50,882 nucleotides of DNA, from NCBI GenBank assembly GCA_947486475.1, contig CANKTR010000008.1, positions 1 through 50,882 on the forward strand, in the 5' to 3' direction. A model generated the notes under the pieces. It did no database searches. It was not told where the DNA came from and saw only the letters and a list, made by a program, of their open reading frames with translations. Position numbers and translations under genes: made by a program. Origin of the DNA: Microbacteriaceae bacterium. GTDB taxonomy: Bacteria > Actinomycetota > Actinomycetes > Actinomycetales > Microbacteriaceae. Positions 28,548-39,345 of this stretch are shown piece by piece (the stretch's first letter is position 1; every line of letters begins with the position of its first letter).

Positions 28548-29474
28548 GTGTCTGTACCCGTGATTCGCGCTGAAAACATCGTCAAGAAATATGGCGATTT
28601 CGTTGCTGTAGACGGAATCTCGTTCGAGGTACAGCGGGGGGAATCCTTCGGACTTCTTGGTCCGAACGGCGCCGGCAAGTCCACGACGATGAAAATGATT
28701 GCCGCCGTGTCGACGCGCACGTCAGGCGATCTCGAGGTCCTCGGAATGGATCCCAACACCGACGGTCCCGCGATTCGTTCCCAGCTCGGTGTCGTTCCCC
28801 AGGAAGACAATCTCGACCAGGAATTGCGTGTCCGGGAGAACCTGATCACGTACGGGCGATTCTTCGGAATGTCGCACGCCGCTGTCGCGAAACGTGCCGA
28901 TGAGTTGCTCGAGTTCGCCCAGTTGACGGACCGCGCCAAATCCAAGGTTGAGCCCCTGTCCGGCGGGATGAAGCGCCGTCTGACGATTGCTCGTTCCCTT
29001 ATGAACGACCCCCAGATGCTGCTACTTGACGAGCCGACGACGGGACTCGACCCGCAGGCCCGACACATTCTGTGGGACCGCTTGTTTCGCCTCAAAGAGC
29101 AAGGCACGACGCTCGTGCTCACGACGCACTATATGGACGAAGCCGAACAACTAAGCGATCGCATCGTGGTTGTCGACAAAGGCGCCATCATGGCCGAGGG
29201 TTCGCCCGCGCAGCTGATTCGCCAGTACTCGAGCAAAGAAGTTCTCGAGGTTCGATACGGGTCAGACAAGAACGCGACGGTCGCGAAATCAATTGCGGAC
29301 GTTGGCGTACGCCAGGAAATCCTGCCTGACCGAATCTTGATTTACAGCGATAACGGAGAACGCGATCTGGCAGAAATCACCAAACGCGGTCACCACCCGA
29401 TAACGAGTCTCGTCCGCCGTTCGTCCTTGGAGGACGTGTTCCTTCGCCTGACCGGCCGGAGCCTCGTCGAATGA
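28548..29474 (+). CDS. ABC-2 type exporter ATP-binding protein (DrrA-like)
   Basis: This 308-residue ATPase has Walker A GLLGPNGAGKSTTMKM (near residue 37), signature LSGGMKRRLTIARSL, Walker B LLLDEPTTGLDPQAR and switch LTTHYMDEAEQLSDR. A C-terminal extension (residues 230-308) ends in the SLEDVFLRLTGRSL element typical of DrrA-type ATPases. It drives the two permeases encoded next, with four-base overlaps between genes. Export of a drug, glycolipid or polymer is possible; nothing fixes the substrate. Confidence 0.92.
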   Translation: MSVPVIRAENIVKKYGDFVAVDGISFEVQRGESFGLLGPNGAGKSTTMKMIAAVSTRTSGDLEVLGMDPNTDGPAIRSQLGVVPQEDNLDQELRVRENLITYGRFFGMSHAAVAKRADELLEFAQLTDRAKSKVEPLSGGMKRRLTIARSLMNDPQMLLLDEPTTGLDPQARHILWDRLFRLKEQGTTLVLTTHYMDEAEQLSDRIVVVDKGAIMAEGSPAQLIRQYSSKEVLEVRYGSDKNATVAKSIADVGVRQEILPDRILIYSDNGERDLAEITKRGHHPITSLVRRSSLEDVFLRLTGRSLVE

Positions 29475-30280
29475 CAAACGTTGCCGACATCAGGGCGGAC
29501 GCGGAGAAACCGCGTCGCTGGGGTTGGTGGTACGTCACAGAGCTTCGATTGCGCGAAATGCGCGGTTACATCAGTTACGTCGTGACCTCGTCGTTCGCAA
29601 ACCCGCTCATGTACCTGCTGGCCCTCGGAATCGGCCTTGCGAACCTCATCCCCGAGGGGATGGAGGGCGTCCCGTTTCTCGTCTTCGTCGCCCCAGCACT
29701 TCTCATGTCGACCATCCTGACGGTTGGCGCGGAAGAGGGCATGTACCCCGTGCTCAGCGGGTTCAAATGGCACAAGATCTTTTTTGCGATTCACGCGACA
29801 CCCATCACGCCCGGGCAAATCGTCGGCGGGTTCCTCGTTCACCTGACAATTCGTTTCACCTTCACCGCCGGCGTCTTCTACGGTTTTCTCGTCGCCTTCG
29901 GCGCGGTACCGTTCGCATCGGGATGGGTCATGATTCCCATCGCCATCCTCGGAGCGTTCTCTATCCTCACGCCACTGGGGGCGTACGCGGCGAGACTCGA
30001 GGACGACACCGGTCAATTCGCCCTCATCCAGCGTCTCGTCGTCATGCCGATGTTCTTGTTCTCGGGCACCTTCTTCCCCCTCTCGCAGGTTCCCGACTGG
30101 CTCGAATGGGTCGGCTGGGTTTCGCCGCTCTGGCACGCAACCCAATTGGGTCGAACGGTCAGCTACGGCGCGATGGAGCCCATTTGGCTGTCCGCAACCC
30201 ACCTGTTGGTTCTCGTCGCTTACGCGGTCATCGGGGGATATTTCATGCGGCGCGCGTTCGTGGCGAGGTTGACACGATGA
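29471..30280 (+). CDS. ABC-2 type exporter permease 1
   Basis: The 269-residue membrane protein has six hydrophobic helices and the ABC-2 pattern near its end (MFLFSGTFFPLSQVPDWLEW, then WVSPLWHATQLGR). It overlaps the ATPase and the second permease genes by four bases each. Two different permeases with one ATPase suggest a heterodimeric channel. Confidence 0.88.
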   Translation: MTNVADIRADAEKPRRWGWWYVTELRLREMRGYISYVVTSSFANPLMYLLALGIGLANLIPEGMEGVPFLVFVAPALLMSTILTVGAEEGMYPVLSGFKWHKIFFAIHATPITPGQIVGGFLVHLTIRFTFTAGVFYGFLVAFGAVPFASGWVMIPIAILGAFSILTPLGAYAARLEDDTGQFALIQRLVVMPMFLFSGTFFPLSQVPDWLEWVGWVSPLWHATQLGRTVSYGAMEPIWLSATHLLVLVAYAVIGGYFMRRAFVARLTR

Positions 30281-31101
30281 CTGCCTCGGTCCGTGCCAGT
30301 GCGGCCACCGCGCCGAAGCGACGTTTCGGCGGCATGTCTGGTGGGAACGCTCGCGCGGTGATCGAACGAGGTCTTCGGGCGACGATGTCCAACAATTACC
30401 TCATAATTCTCAGTGGTTTTTTTGAGCCCGTGTTTTATCTTTTCTCGATGGGAATCGGACTGGGTGGAATCATCGGCGCAATCGAGGTCGACGGCGCATC
30501 GGTTCCGTATGGCGCCTACATCGCCCCCGCGCTTCTTGCCGTGTCGGCCATGAACGGTGCGATTTACGACTCAACCTGGAACGTCTTTTTCAAACTCAAT
30601 TTCGGCAAGTTGTATCAGACGATGTTGTTGACGTCGCTGGGGCCGCTCGACGTCGCCATCGGCGAAATTACTCTCGCTCTGTTGCGCGGCGGAGTCTATG
30701 CGGTCGGATTCCTCATCGTGATGCAGACCATGGGGCTCGTCCTCTCGCCCCTCGCCATCCTCGCGATTCCTGCGGTCATTCTCATCGCAGCCGGTTTTGC
30801 CTCCATCGGCATGGCATTCACGTCGTACATGAAGACGTTTCAGCAGATGGACTGGTTGCCGATGGTCATGTTGCCGATGTTCCTGTTCTCGGCGACGTTC
30901 TTCCCCATCACGGTTTACCCCGAAGCGATTCAGATCTTGGTGCAATGCTTCCCGCTGTGGCACGGAGTCGAACTCATCCGCATGCTCACAACCGGCGTCG
31001 TGACGTCGATGATGTGGGTGCACATTGGGTATTACGCAGTGATGCTCGGTGTCGGCGTCGTTGTCGTCTCGCGTCGACTGCGCGCACTATTTCTGGGCTA
31101 G
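30277..31101 (+). CDS. ABC-2 type exporter permease 2
   Basis: This is a 274-residue protein similar in layout to permease 1: a basic N-terminus, then six helices with MFLFSATFFPITVYPEAIQI and CFPLWHGVELIRML. The frame runs open upstream through the previous gene in another frame, but ATG 30277 (ATGA overlap) is the natural start. Its stop codon interlocks with the ribH stop (CTAG). Confidence 0.88.
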   Translation: MTASVRASAATAPKRRFGGMSGGNARAVIERGLRATMSNNYLIILSGFFEPVFYLFSMGIGLGGIIGAIEVDGASVPYGAYIAPALLAVSAMNGAIYDSTWNVFFKLNFGKLYQTMLLTSLGPLDVAIGEITLALLRGGVYAVGFLIVMQTMGLVLSPLAILAIPAVILIAAGFASIGMAFTSYMKTFQQMDWLPMVMLPMFLFSATFFPITVYPEAIQILVQCFPLWHGVELIRMLTTGVVTSMMWVHIGYYAVMLGVGVVVVSRRLRALFLG

Positions 31102-31580
31102 GACGTAATACCGCGGAGTGTCACCAAGGTCGCAATAGCGGCGGAGGCGGCCTCTGCTCCCTTGTCCTCCCGTGAACCCGGCAATCCTGCGCGATCGAGG
31201 CCCTGCTGCTCGTCATCGAGAGTGAGGACGCCGAAGCCAACGGGTTTGCCTTCGTCCAGGGCGACCCGAGTCAGTCCGTCCGTGGCGGCGTTCGACACGA
31301 AGTCGAAGTGAGGCGTTCCACCTCGGATGATGACTCCGAGGCACACGACCGCGTCAGCACCCGCCCGCAGAGCGGTTTGAGCGGCAAGCGGAAGTTCGAA
31401 CGCACCCGGGACACGAATCAGGGTGTGCGTCGCGCCGGCAGCGTCAAGAACGCGAATTGCCCCGGCGATGAGACCGTCGGTGATGTCGTCGTGCCAGGAA
31501 CCGGCAATGACGGTGACGGCCAAACCGCGCCCGTCAACAACACTGTCGGGTGATCCGTGACCAGCCACGTCGTTATTCAC
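31098..31580 (-). CDS. ribH: 6,7-dimethyl-8-ribityllumazine synthase
   Basis: RibH condenses the RibD product with dihydroxybutanone phosphate to lumazine, the penultimate riboflavin step. The 160-residue protein shows VIAGSWHDDITDGL, IRVPGAFELPLAAQ and RGGTPHFDFVSNAATDGL with its His. The start is GTG, overlapping the ribBA end by 8 bases. It is last in the ribD-ribE-ribBA-ribH operon. Confidence 0.97.
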   Translation of the reverse strand: MNNDVAGHGSPDSVVDGRGLAVTVIAGSWHDDITDGLIAGAIRVLDAAGATHTLIRVPGAFELPLAAQTALRAGADAVVCLGVIIRGGTPHFDFVSNAATDGLTRVALDEGKPVGFGVLTLDDEQQGLDRAGLPGSREDKGAEAASAAIATLVTLRGITS

Positions 31581-32823
31581 CGTCCTTCGCTAAGACCGGC
31601 GAGTTGACGAGAGCCCCAGGCAACTGGTGACCCATCCGGTCACGCTTGGCGCCGAGGTAACCGATATTGACGTCTCCGACTCCGACGACGAGAGGGACGA
31701 GTTCCGTCACCTCTACGCCGTGCTCGATGAGTTGCCGGCGTTTTTCGGGATTGTTGGACAGAAGCCGAACGGACGAGATTCCGAGATCTTTCAAAATCGC
31801 GGCGGCAACGCCATAGTCACGCGCATCGGCGGGAAGACCGAGCGCGAGGTTGGCGTCGAGTGTGTCGAGACCGTCTTCTTGGAGTCGGTAGGCCTTCAGT
31901 TTGTTGGTGAGCCCAATTCCGCGCCCTTCGTGACCGCGCAAATAGACAACAACGCCACCTTCTTTGTCGATGGTTTCCATCGCGGCATCGAGTTGCGGCC
32001 CGCACTCGCACTTGAGTGAGGCCATTGCTTCACCGGTCAGGCACTCGGAGTGCAGTCGCACGAGGGCGCCGTCGCTCGGTGTTCCGGACACGATGGCGAC
32101 GTGGTCGACGCGCGTTTCGTTGTCGCGGTAGGCACGAATGCGGAAGGCGCCGTGTGCCGTGGGGACCTGGGTTTCCACTTCGAAGGTGTATCGGTGGGTG
32201 TTGGGATCGGGTGTCACTTGCCAGTCAGATCCGAGGTGTTCGACGAGTTCCTCAATCGAGATCATGGTGAGTTCGTGCTCCGCGGCGAAGGCGACGAGCG
32301 TCTCGCCACGCATCATGCTTCCATCGTCGTTGGTGATTTCACCGATGACGGCAACGGGCTGCAGCCCGGCCAGCTTCAGGAGGTCGACGGCTGCTTCCGT
32401 GTGACCTGCCCGTTCAAGCACTCCACCGGCAACCGCGCGAAGCGGAATGATGTGGCCAGGGCGAATGAGGTCTCCTGGCCCGCTGGCGGGGTTCGCCAGA
32501 ACCCGGAGGGTTTCTGAACGGTCGCGCGCCGAGATGCCCGTCGTGACGGCTTCAGCGGCGTCCACGCTCACCGTGTAGGCGGTGCGGCGCGAGTCCTGAT
32601 TCTCGGCGACCATGAGCGGCAAATCCAGCTCATTCGCCCGTTCGTTTGTCATCGGGGCGCAGAGAAAGCCGCTCGTGTGACGGATAGTCCAGGCCAGCCA
32701 TTCGGTCGTGACGAGCTCGGCCGCCATAACGACGTCTCCTTCGTTCTCGCGATCGGCTGAATCGGTGACGATTACCGGTTTCCCGGCTTGTAGTTGGGCT
32801 ATGGCGGTGTCGATGAGCGTCAT
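31573..32823 (-). CDS. ribBA: Bifunctional 3,4-dihydroxy-2-butanone 4-phosphate synthase / GTP cyclohydrolase II
   Basis: The fused enzyme makes both precursors of riboflavin. In 416 residues the N-terminal RibB domain has DSADRENEGDVVMAAE and HTEAAVDLLKLAG. The C-terminal RibA domain has the zinc-binding SECLTGEAMASLKCECGPQL and GHEGRGIGLTNKLKAY. Both active sites look complete. The ATG overlaps the ribE stop by four bases. Confidence 0.97.
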   Translation of the reverse strand: MTLIDTAIAQLQAGKPVIVTDSADRENEGDVVMAAELVTTEWLAWTIRHTSGFLCAPMTNERANELDLPLMVAENQDSRRTAYTVSVDAAEAVTTGISARDRSETLRVLANPASGPGDLIRPGHIIPLRAVAGGVLERAGHTEAAVDLLKLAGLQPVAVIGEITNDDGSMMRGETLVAFAAEHELTMISIEELVEHLGSDWQVTPDPNTHRYTFEVETQVPTAHGAFRIRAYRDNETRVDHVAIVSGTPSDGALVRLHSECLTGEAMASLKCECGPQLDAAMETIDKEGGVVVYLRGHEGRGIGLTNKLKAYRLQEDGLDTLDANLALGLPADARDYGVAAAILKDLGISSVRLLSNNPEKRRQLIEHGVEVTELVPLVVGVGDVNIGYLGAKRDRMGHQLPGALVNSPVLAKDGE

Positions 32824-33425
32824 GCGAACGCCCCCTTCGTGAAGTGTGCGAGTCGCGCGATGTGACGCGCGAGGATGTCGGTTTCGATGTTGACGGTGTC
32901 GCCGATGACCAGTGACCCGAGCGTCGTCGCGACCAGGGTTTCGGGGATGAGGGACACCTCACACCAATCATCGCCGACGGTCGAGACGGTCAGCGAGACC
33001 CCGTCGATCGTGATGGACCCTTTGTCCACAATGAGCGGTGCGTGTTCACGGGCGAGAGCGAAGCGAATCACGCGCCAATTTCCCGACTGTCGCGTCTCGA
33101 GGACGGTGGCCGTCCCGTCGACGTGTCCTTGGACGATGTGGCCGCCCAGTTGTTCTCCTGCTGCCATCGCAGATTCGACGTTGACGGTTCGGCCGCTCTG
33201 CCACTGGTCAGAATTGGACATCGCGATGGTTTGACCCATCACGTCAGCAGTGAACACGTCGTCGGTTTGATCGATAACGGTGAGACACACCCCGCTGATG
33301 GCAATGGAGTCCCCGTGCCCCGCTTTGGCGACGGCTTTCGGCGCTCGAACGGTAACCCGGACCGAATCGCCAGACTTTTCGGTTGCGGTGATGGTGCCGA
33401 GTTCGGCAATGATTCCTGTGAACAC
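32820..33425 (-). CDS. ribE: Riboflavin synthase alpha subunit
   Basis: This enzyme dismutates two lumazines to riboflavin. The 201-residue protein has two lumazine-binding repeats, the first starting FTGIIAELG with IAISGVCLTV, and the second with GGHIVQGHVDGTA and ITIDGVSLTVS. The frame is open far upstream, but the GTG at 33425 gives the family start and overlaps the ribD stop by one base (TAGTG). Confidence 0.96.
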   Translation of the reverse strand: MFTGIIAELGTITATEKSGDSVRVTVRAPKAVAKAGHGDSIAISGVCLTVIDQTDDVFTADVMGQTIAMSNSDQWQSGRTVNVESAMAAGEQLGGHIVQGHVDGTATVLETRQSGNWRVIRFALAREHAPLIVDKGSITIDGVSLTVSTVGDDWCEVSLIPETLVATTLGSLVIGDTVNIETDILARHIARLAHFTKGAFA

Positions 33426-34432
33426 TAGTGAGCCTCTCGAGCAGTGACGACGATGGTTCCGCCCAGGACCTCGGTGCCAGTGACGGTGAGCCGGCGCGCG
33501 TCGACCAGCGTTCCGATTCCGAGATCGCCGGTGGCGGTCTTGTCGCCGCCGAGGAGGATCGGAGCGAGGCACACGACGTACTCGTCGACCAGACCTTCGC
33601 GGATGAACGAGTTCATGAGTAGCGGACCCCCTTCGAGAAACAGGCTGCGAACGCCGATGTTGTAGAGGCGCTCGAGAATTTCGACGAGTGCTCCTGATTC
33701 TTGGAGGACACCGCGAGGGTGCCCCCACAGTCCCGACCCGGCGGGCAGAGGGGTGTTACCAATCACGACGGCGAGTGGTTGATTGGGGAACAGGTTTCCG
33801 TCCGCGGTCCGGGCGGTGAGACTCGGGTTGTCAGAGATTGCGGTTCCCGTTCCGATTGCGATGGTGTCATGCTGCGATCGCAAAAGATGAATGTAGGTGC
33901 GCGATTCCGCGGACGTAATCCACTGGCTGGTGCCGTCGCTCGCGGCTGTTCGGCCATCGAGACTCGAGCCCCACTTGGCCGTGACCCAGGGACGACCAAG
34001 ACGGTTTGCCGTTAGCCACCGTTCGACGAGTTGGTAGCCCTCACCCGACAGAACGCCAGAGATGACCTCGATACCGGCGGCGCGGAGCGTCTCCGCCCCT
34101 CCGCTAGATTTCTGTCCTGGGTCGTCGAGCGAATACACGACTCGTGTCACACCGGCATCGATGAGCGCCTGAGCGCACGGCCCGGTGCGGCCGGTGTGGT
34201 TACAGGGCTCTAACGTGACGACGGCGGTGAGGCCGCGTGCGCTCTCGACCTTGGACAGGGCGTCAATCTCGGCGTGCAGGGTGCCCGCACCGCGGTGCCA
34301 GCCTTCTGCAACGACCGCGCCGGCGTCGTCGACAAGCACACAACCGACCTGGGGGTTCTCGCCCGTTCGGGGACCGCGTTCGGCGAGCTCGCGTGCGCGG
34401 CGCATCGCGTCATCGTAGGTACTGATGGGCAT
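33425..34432 (-). CDS. ribD: Riboflavin biosynthesis deaminase / reductase
   Basis: RibD deaminates and then reduces the pyrimidine product of RibA. The 335-residue protein has an N-terminal zinc deaminase (TLHAEIDAL and EPCNHTGRTGPCAQ) and a C-terminal reductase (WVTAKWGSSLDGRTA, SLFLEGGPLLMNSF). The start at 34432 has AAGGAG about 6 nt upstream. It is the first gene behind the FMN riboswitch. Confidence 0.97.
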   Translation of the reverse strand: MPISTYDDAMRRARELAERGPRTGENPQVGCVLVDDAGAVVAEGWHRGAGTLHAEIDALSKVESARGLTAVVTLEPCNHTGRTGPCAQALIDAGVTRVVYSLDDPGQKSSGGAETLRAAGIEVISGVLSGEGYQLVERWLTANRLGRPWVTAKWGSSLDGRTAASDGTSQWITSAESRTYIHLLRSQHDTIAIGTGTAISDNPSLTARTADGNLFPNQPLAVVIGNTPLPAGSGLWGHPRGVLQESGALVEILERLYNIGVRSLFLEGGPLLMNSFIREGLVDEYVVCLAPILLGGDKTATGDLGIGTLVDARRLTVTGTEVLGGTIVVTAREAH

Positions 34433-34509
34433 ATGGACTCCTTCCGAGCAGGGAATCCGGGGATACGACAATGCGTCGCGAAGCCCGCCAACCAGCGGCG
34501 AACCCCATC

Positions 34510-34633
34510 GTGCATCCTCCCATCCGGACTATAACCGTCGGTCCCGGAGTTTCACCAGGTCAACCGCGTGGCCGAGGCCATACGGGTCGCGGACTTTAAC
34601 CGCCGGCTCAGATTTTCACTGACCCCGGAGCAC
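34510..34633 (-). ncRNA. FMN riboswitch (RFN element)
   Basis: On the minus strand the conserved RFN blocks appear in order: CTCCGGGGTC, GCCGGCGG then AGTCCGCGACC, GACCTGGTGAAACTCCGGGACC, and GACGGTTATAGTCCGGATG. The closing stem pairs GTGC-TCC (34627-34633) with GGA-T-GCAC (34510-34517). It lies about 80 nt before ribD, so flavin mononucleotide should lower expression of the whole riboflavin operon. I see no clear intrinsic terminator in the gap before ribD, so control could be translational. Confidence 0.93.
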
Positions 34634-34720
34634 GTGCTCTTTCTCCATGGTATCCCTCATGTGCCGTTCGTGCCACGGCGATATCCAAGAATCGGCCAAG
34701 AAAGGGACGGGTCCGCCACA

Positions 34721-34726
34721 TACACT
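34721..34726 (+). promoter_or_regulatory. -10 box for leaderless glpK
   Basis: TACACT lies 6 nt before the glpK GTG. The 300-bp gap between ribD and glpK otherwise holds only the riboswitch and its downstream leader. Confidence 0.5.
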
Positions 34727-34732
34727 GGCAAC

Positions 34733-38069
<3,337 letters not shown>

Positions 38070-38075
38070 GGCTCA

Positions 38076-38081
38076 ATCCTA
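38076..38081 (-). promoter_or_regulatory. -10 box for leaderless xth
   Basis: TAGGAT on the minus strand lies exactly 6 nt before the xth ATG, with no ribosome-binding site. Confidence 0.5.
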
Positions 38082-38109
38082 CTTTCGCGCGGTGTGACCT
38101 CGGGAGGTG

Positions 38110-38529
38110 TCAGCGCCCCCTGCCGAAGAGTTGTGCAAAGAACCCCTTGGTGTTCCGACCGCTGTCCGACGATTCAGGGAGGGCAACTACTGGTTGAGCG
38201 AGATCGACTGTTGCAGCCGTGCCGTCGCGGATCTGGCCGAGCAGTTGCTGGATTAGGTCGGTGGACCCCTTGATTGCAGTGGCGACATCGACGTGAAGAT
38301 ACGGCTTACCCGCGAAACGATCTCGCCCCGTGACCTCGACATCAACCGCAAAAATTACCCCGTCGGCCGAATCGATGAGGTCCTGGTCAAGGGGACCTGA
38401 CCCGGCCGGTCCCTGGGTTTCGACACAAATCTCGTGACCGAGTGTTTCCCCAGATCGCTCAAACGCTTCGGCGGCAATGTAGGTGTGCACAATTCCTGAA
38501 AAGCATGCGGTGACACAAACGATTTTCAT
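38110..38529 (-). CDS. Stand-alone fructose-type PTS enzyme IIB
   Basis: Enzyme IIB of the fructose family relays phosphate from IIA to the sugar. The 139-residue protein starts KIVCVTACFSGIVHTYIAAE, which keeps the phosphoryl-accepting Cys of the family TACxxGxAHT motif (near residue 9). GHEICVETQGPAGS and RFAGKPYLHVDVATAI follow. No IIA or IIC genes are nearby. The last 40 residues (after about 100) are a family-atypical tail ending FFAQLFGRGR. It could partner with a permease elsewhere or be regulatory. AGAGG lies 7-8 nt before the ATG. Confidence 0.85.
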   Translation of the reverse strand: MKIVCVTACFSGIVHTYIAAEAFERSGETLGHEICVETQGPAGSGPLDQDLIDSADGVIFAVDVEVTGRDRFAGKPYLHVDVATAIKGSTDLIQQLLGQIRDGTAATVDLAQPVVALPESSDSGRNTKGFFAQLFGRGR

Positions 38530-38564
38530 TCGTCGGCCTCTTTCGACATGATTTCTGCAATCAC
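38526..38564 (-). other. Possible tiny ORF coupled to the PTS IIB gene
   Basis: A short frame ends in the ATGA that also starts the IIB gene. From GTG 38564 it would encode 12 residues (VIAEIMSKEADE), and the frame stays open further back through the spacer into the end of sdhB. It may be a coupling leader, the end of a decayed gene, or chance. Confidence 0.2.
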
Positions 38565-38613
38565 GCCGTGTTCGGGGCGGTGACGGACGAAGCCAGCACG
38601 GTCTTCGCTCGGC

Positions 38614-39345
38614 CTAGCGGCGAACGCCGCTAATGGTGGCTTGCTTGACCTCAGAGATCGCCTTGGTGATCTCGATGCCGCGGGGGCACGCCTCGCTGCA
38701 GTTGAAGGTGGTGCGGCAACGCCACACGCCTTCTTTTGAGTTCAGGATGTCGAGGCGGACCTGAGAGGCTTCGTCACGCGAATCGAAAATGAAGCGGTGC
38801 GCAGCGACAATTGCGGCCGGGCCGAAATATTGACCGTCCGTCCAGAAGACGGGGCACGACGTCGTGCACGCCGCACACAGGATGCACTTGGTCGTGTCAT
38901 CGAATCGGGCGCGCTGCTCGGGCGATTGGATGTTCTCTTTATCGGGCTTTGACGTCGACTGCAGGAAGGGCTGAACCTCGCGATACGCAGCGAAGAACGG
39001 CTCCATGTCAACAATCAAGTCTTTTTCGAGCGGCAACCCCTTGATGGCCTCGACATAAACCGGCTTGCTAATGTCGAGGTCCTTGATGAGGGTCTTGCAC
39101 GCGAGCCGGTTGCGACCGTTGATGCGCATCGCATCCGAGCCGCAAATTCCGTGAGCACACGAACGCCGAAACGACAGCGAACCGTCTTGTTCCCACTTGA
39201 TCTTGTGGAGGCCGTCGAGTACCCGGTCGGTCGAATACATGTCGACGTCGAAGTCCTGCCAGAAGGGTTCCTGATCCGTTTCCGGGTTGAAACGTCGAAC
39301 GATGAAGGTGACCTTGAAAGACTCCACTAGGCCTAATTCGGACAT
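38614..39345 (-). CDS. sdhB: Succinate dehydrogenase iron-sulfur subunit
   Basis: SdhB carries electrons from SdhA to quinone through three Fe-S clusters. The 243-residue protein has the [2Fe-2S] ligands in RRSCAHGICGSDAMRINGRN and LACKT, and the C-terminal clusters in CILCAACTTSCPVFW and CSEACPRGIEITKAI. ATG 39345 overlaps the sdhA stop by one base. An upstream start was rejected. A palindrome overlaps its stop codon. Confidence 0.97.
   Translation of the reverse strand: MSELGLVESFKVTFIVRRFNPETDQEPFWQDFDVDMYSTDRVLDGLHKIKWEQDGSLSFRRSCAHGICGSDAMRINGRNRLACKTLIKDLDISKPVYVEAIKGLPLEKDLIVDMEPFFAAYREVQPFLQSTSKPDKENIQSPEQRARFDDTTKCILCAACTTSCPVFWTDGQYFGPAAIVAAHRFIFDSRDEASQVRLDILNSKEGVWRCRTTFNCSEACPRGIEITKAISEVKQATISGVRR
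38616..38631 (-). other. Perfect palindrome at the sdhB stop codon
   Basis: AGCGGCGTTCGCCGCT forms a hairpin directly at the sdhB end, with the TAG stop sharing its last bases. No T-run follows, so it is not a standard terminator; it may protect the 3' end. Confidence 0.4.

Noticed and set aside
34568..34732. Upstream ATG extending glpK by 55 residues
   Set aside because: The extension would translate the antisense of the FMN riboswitch; the GTG at 34733 restores the normal GlpK start.
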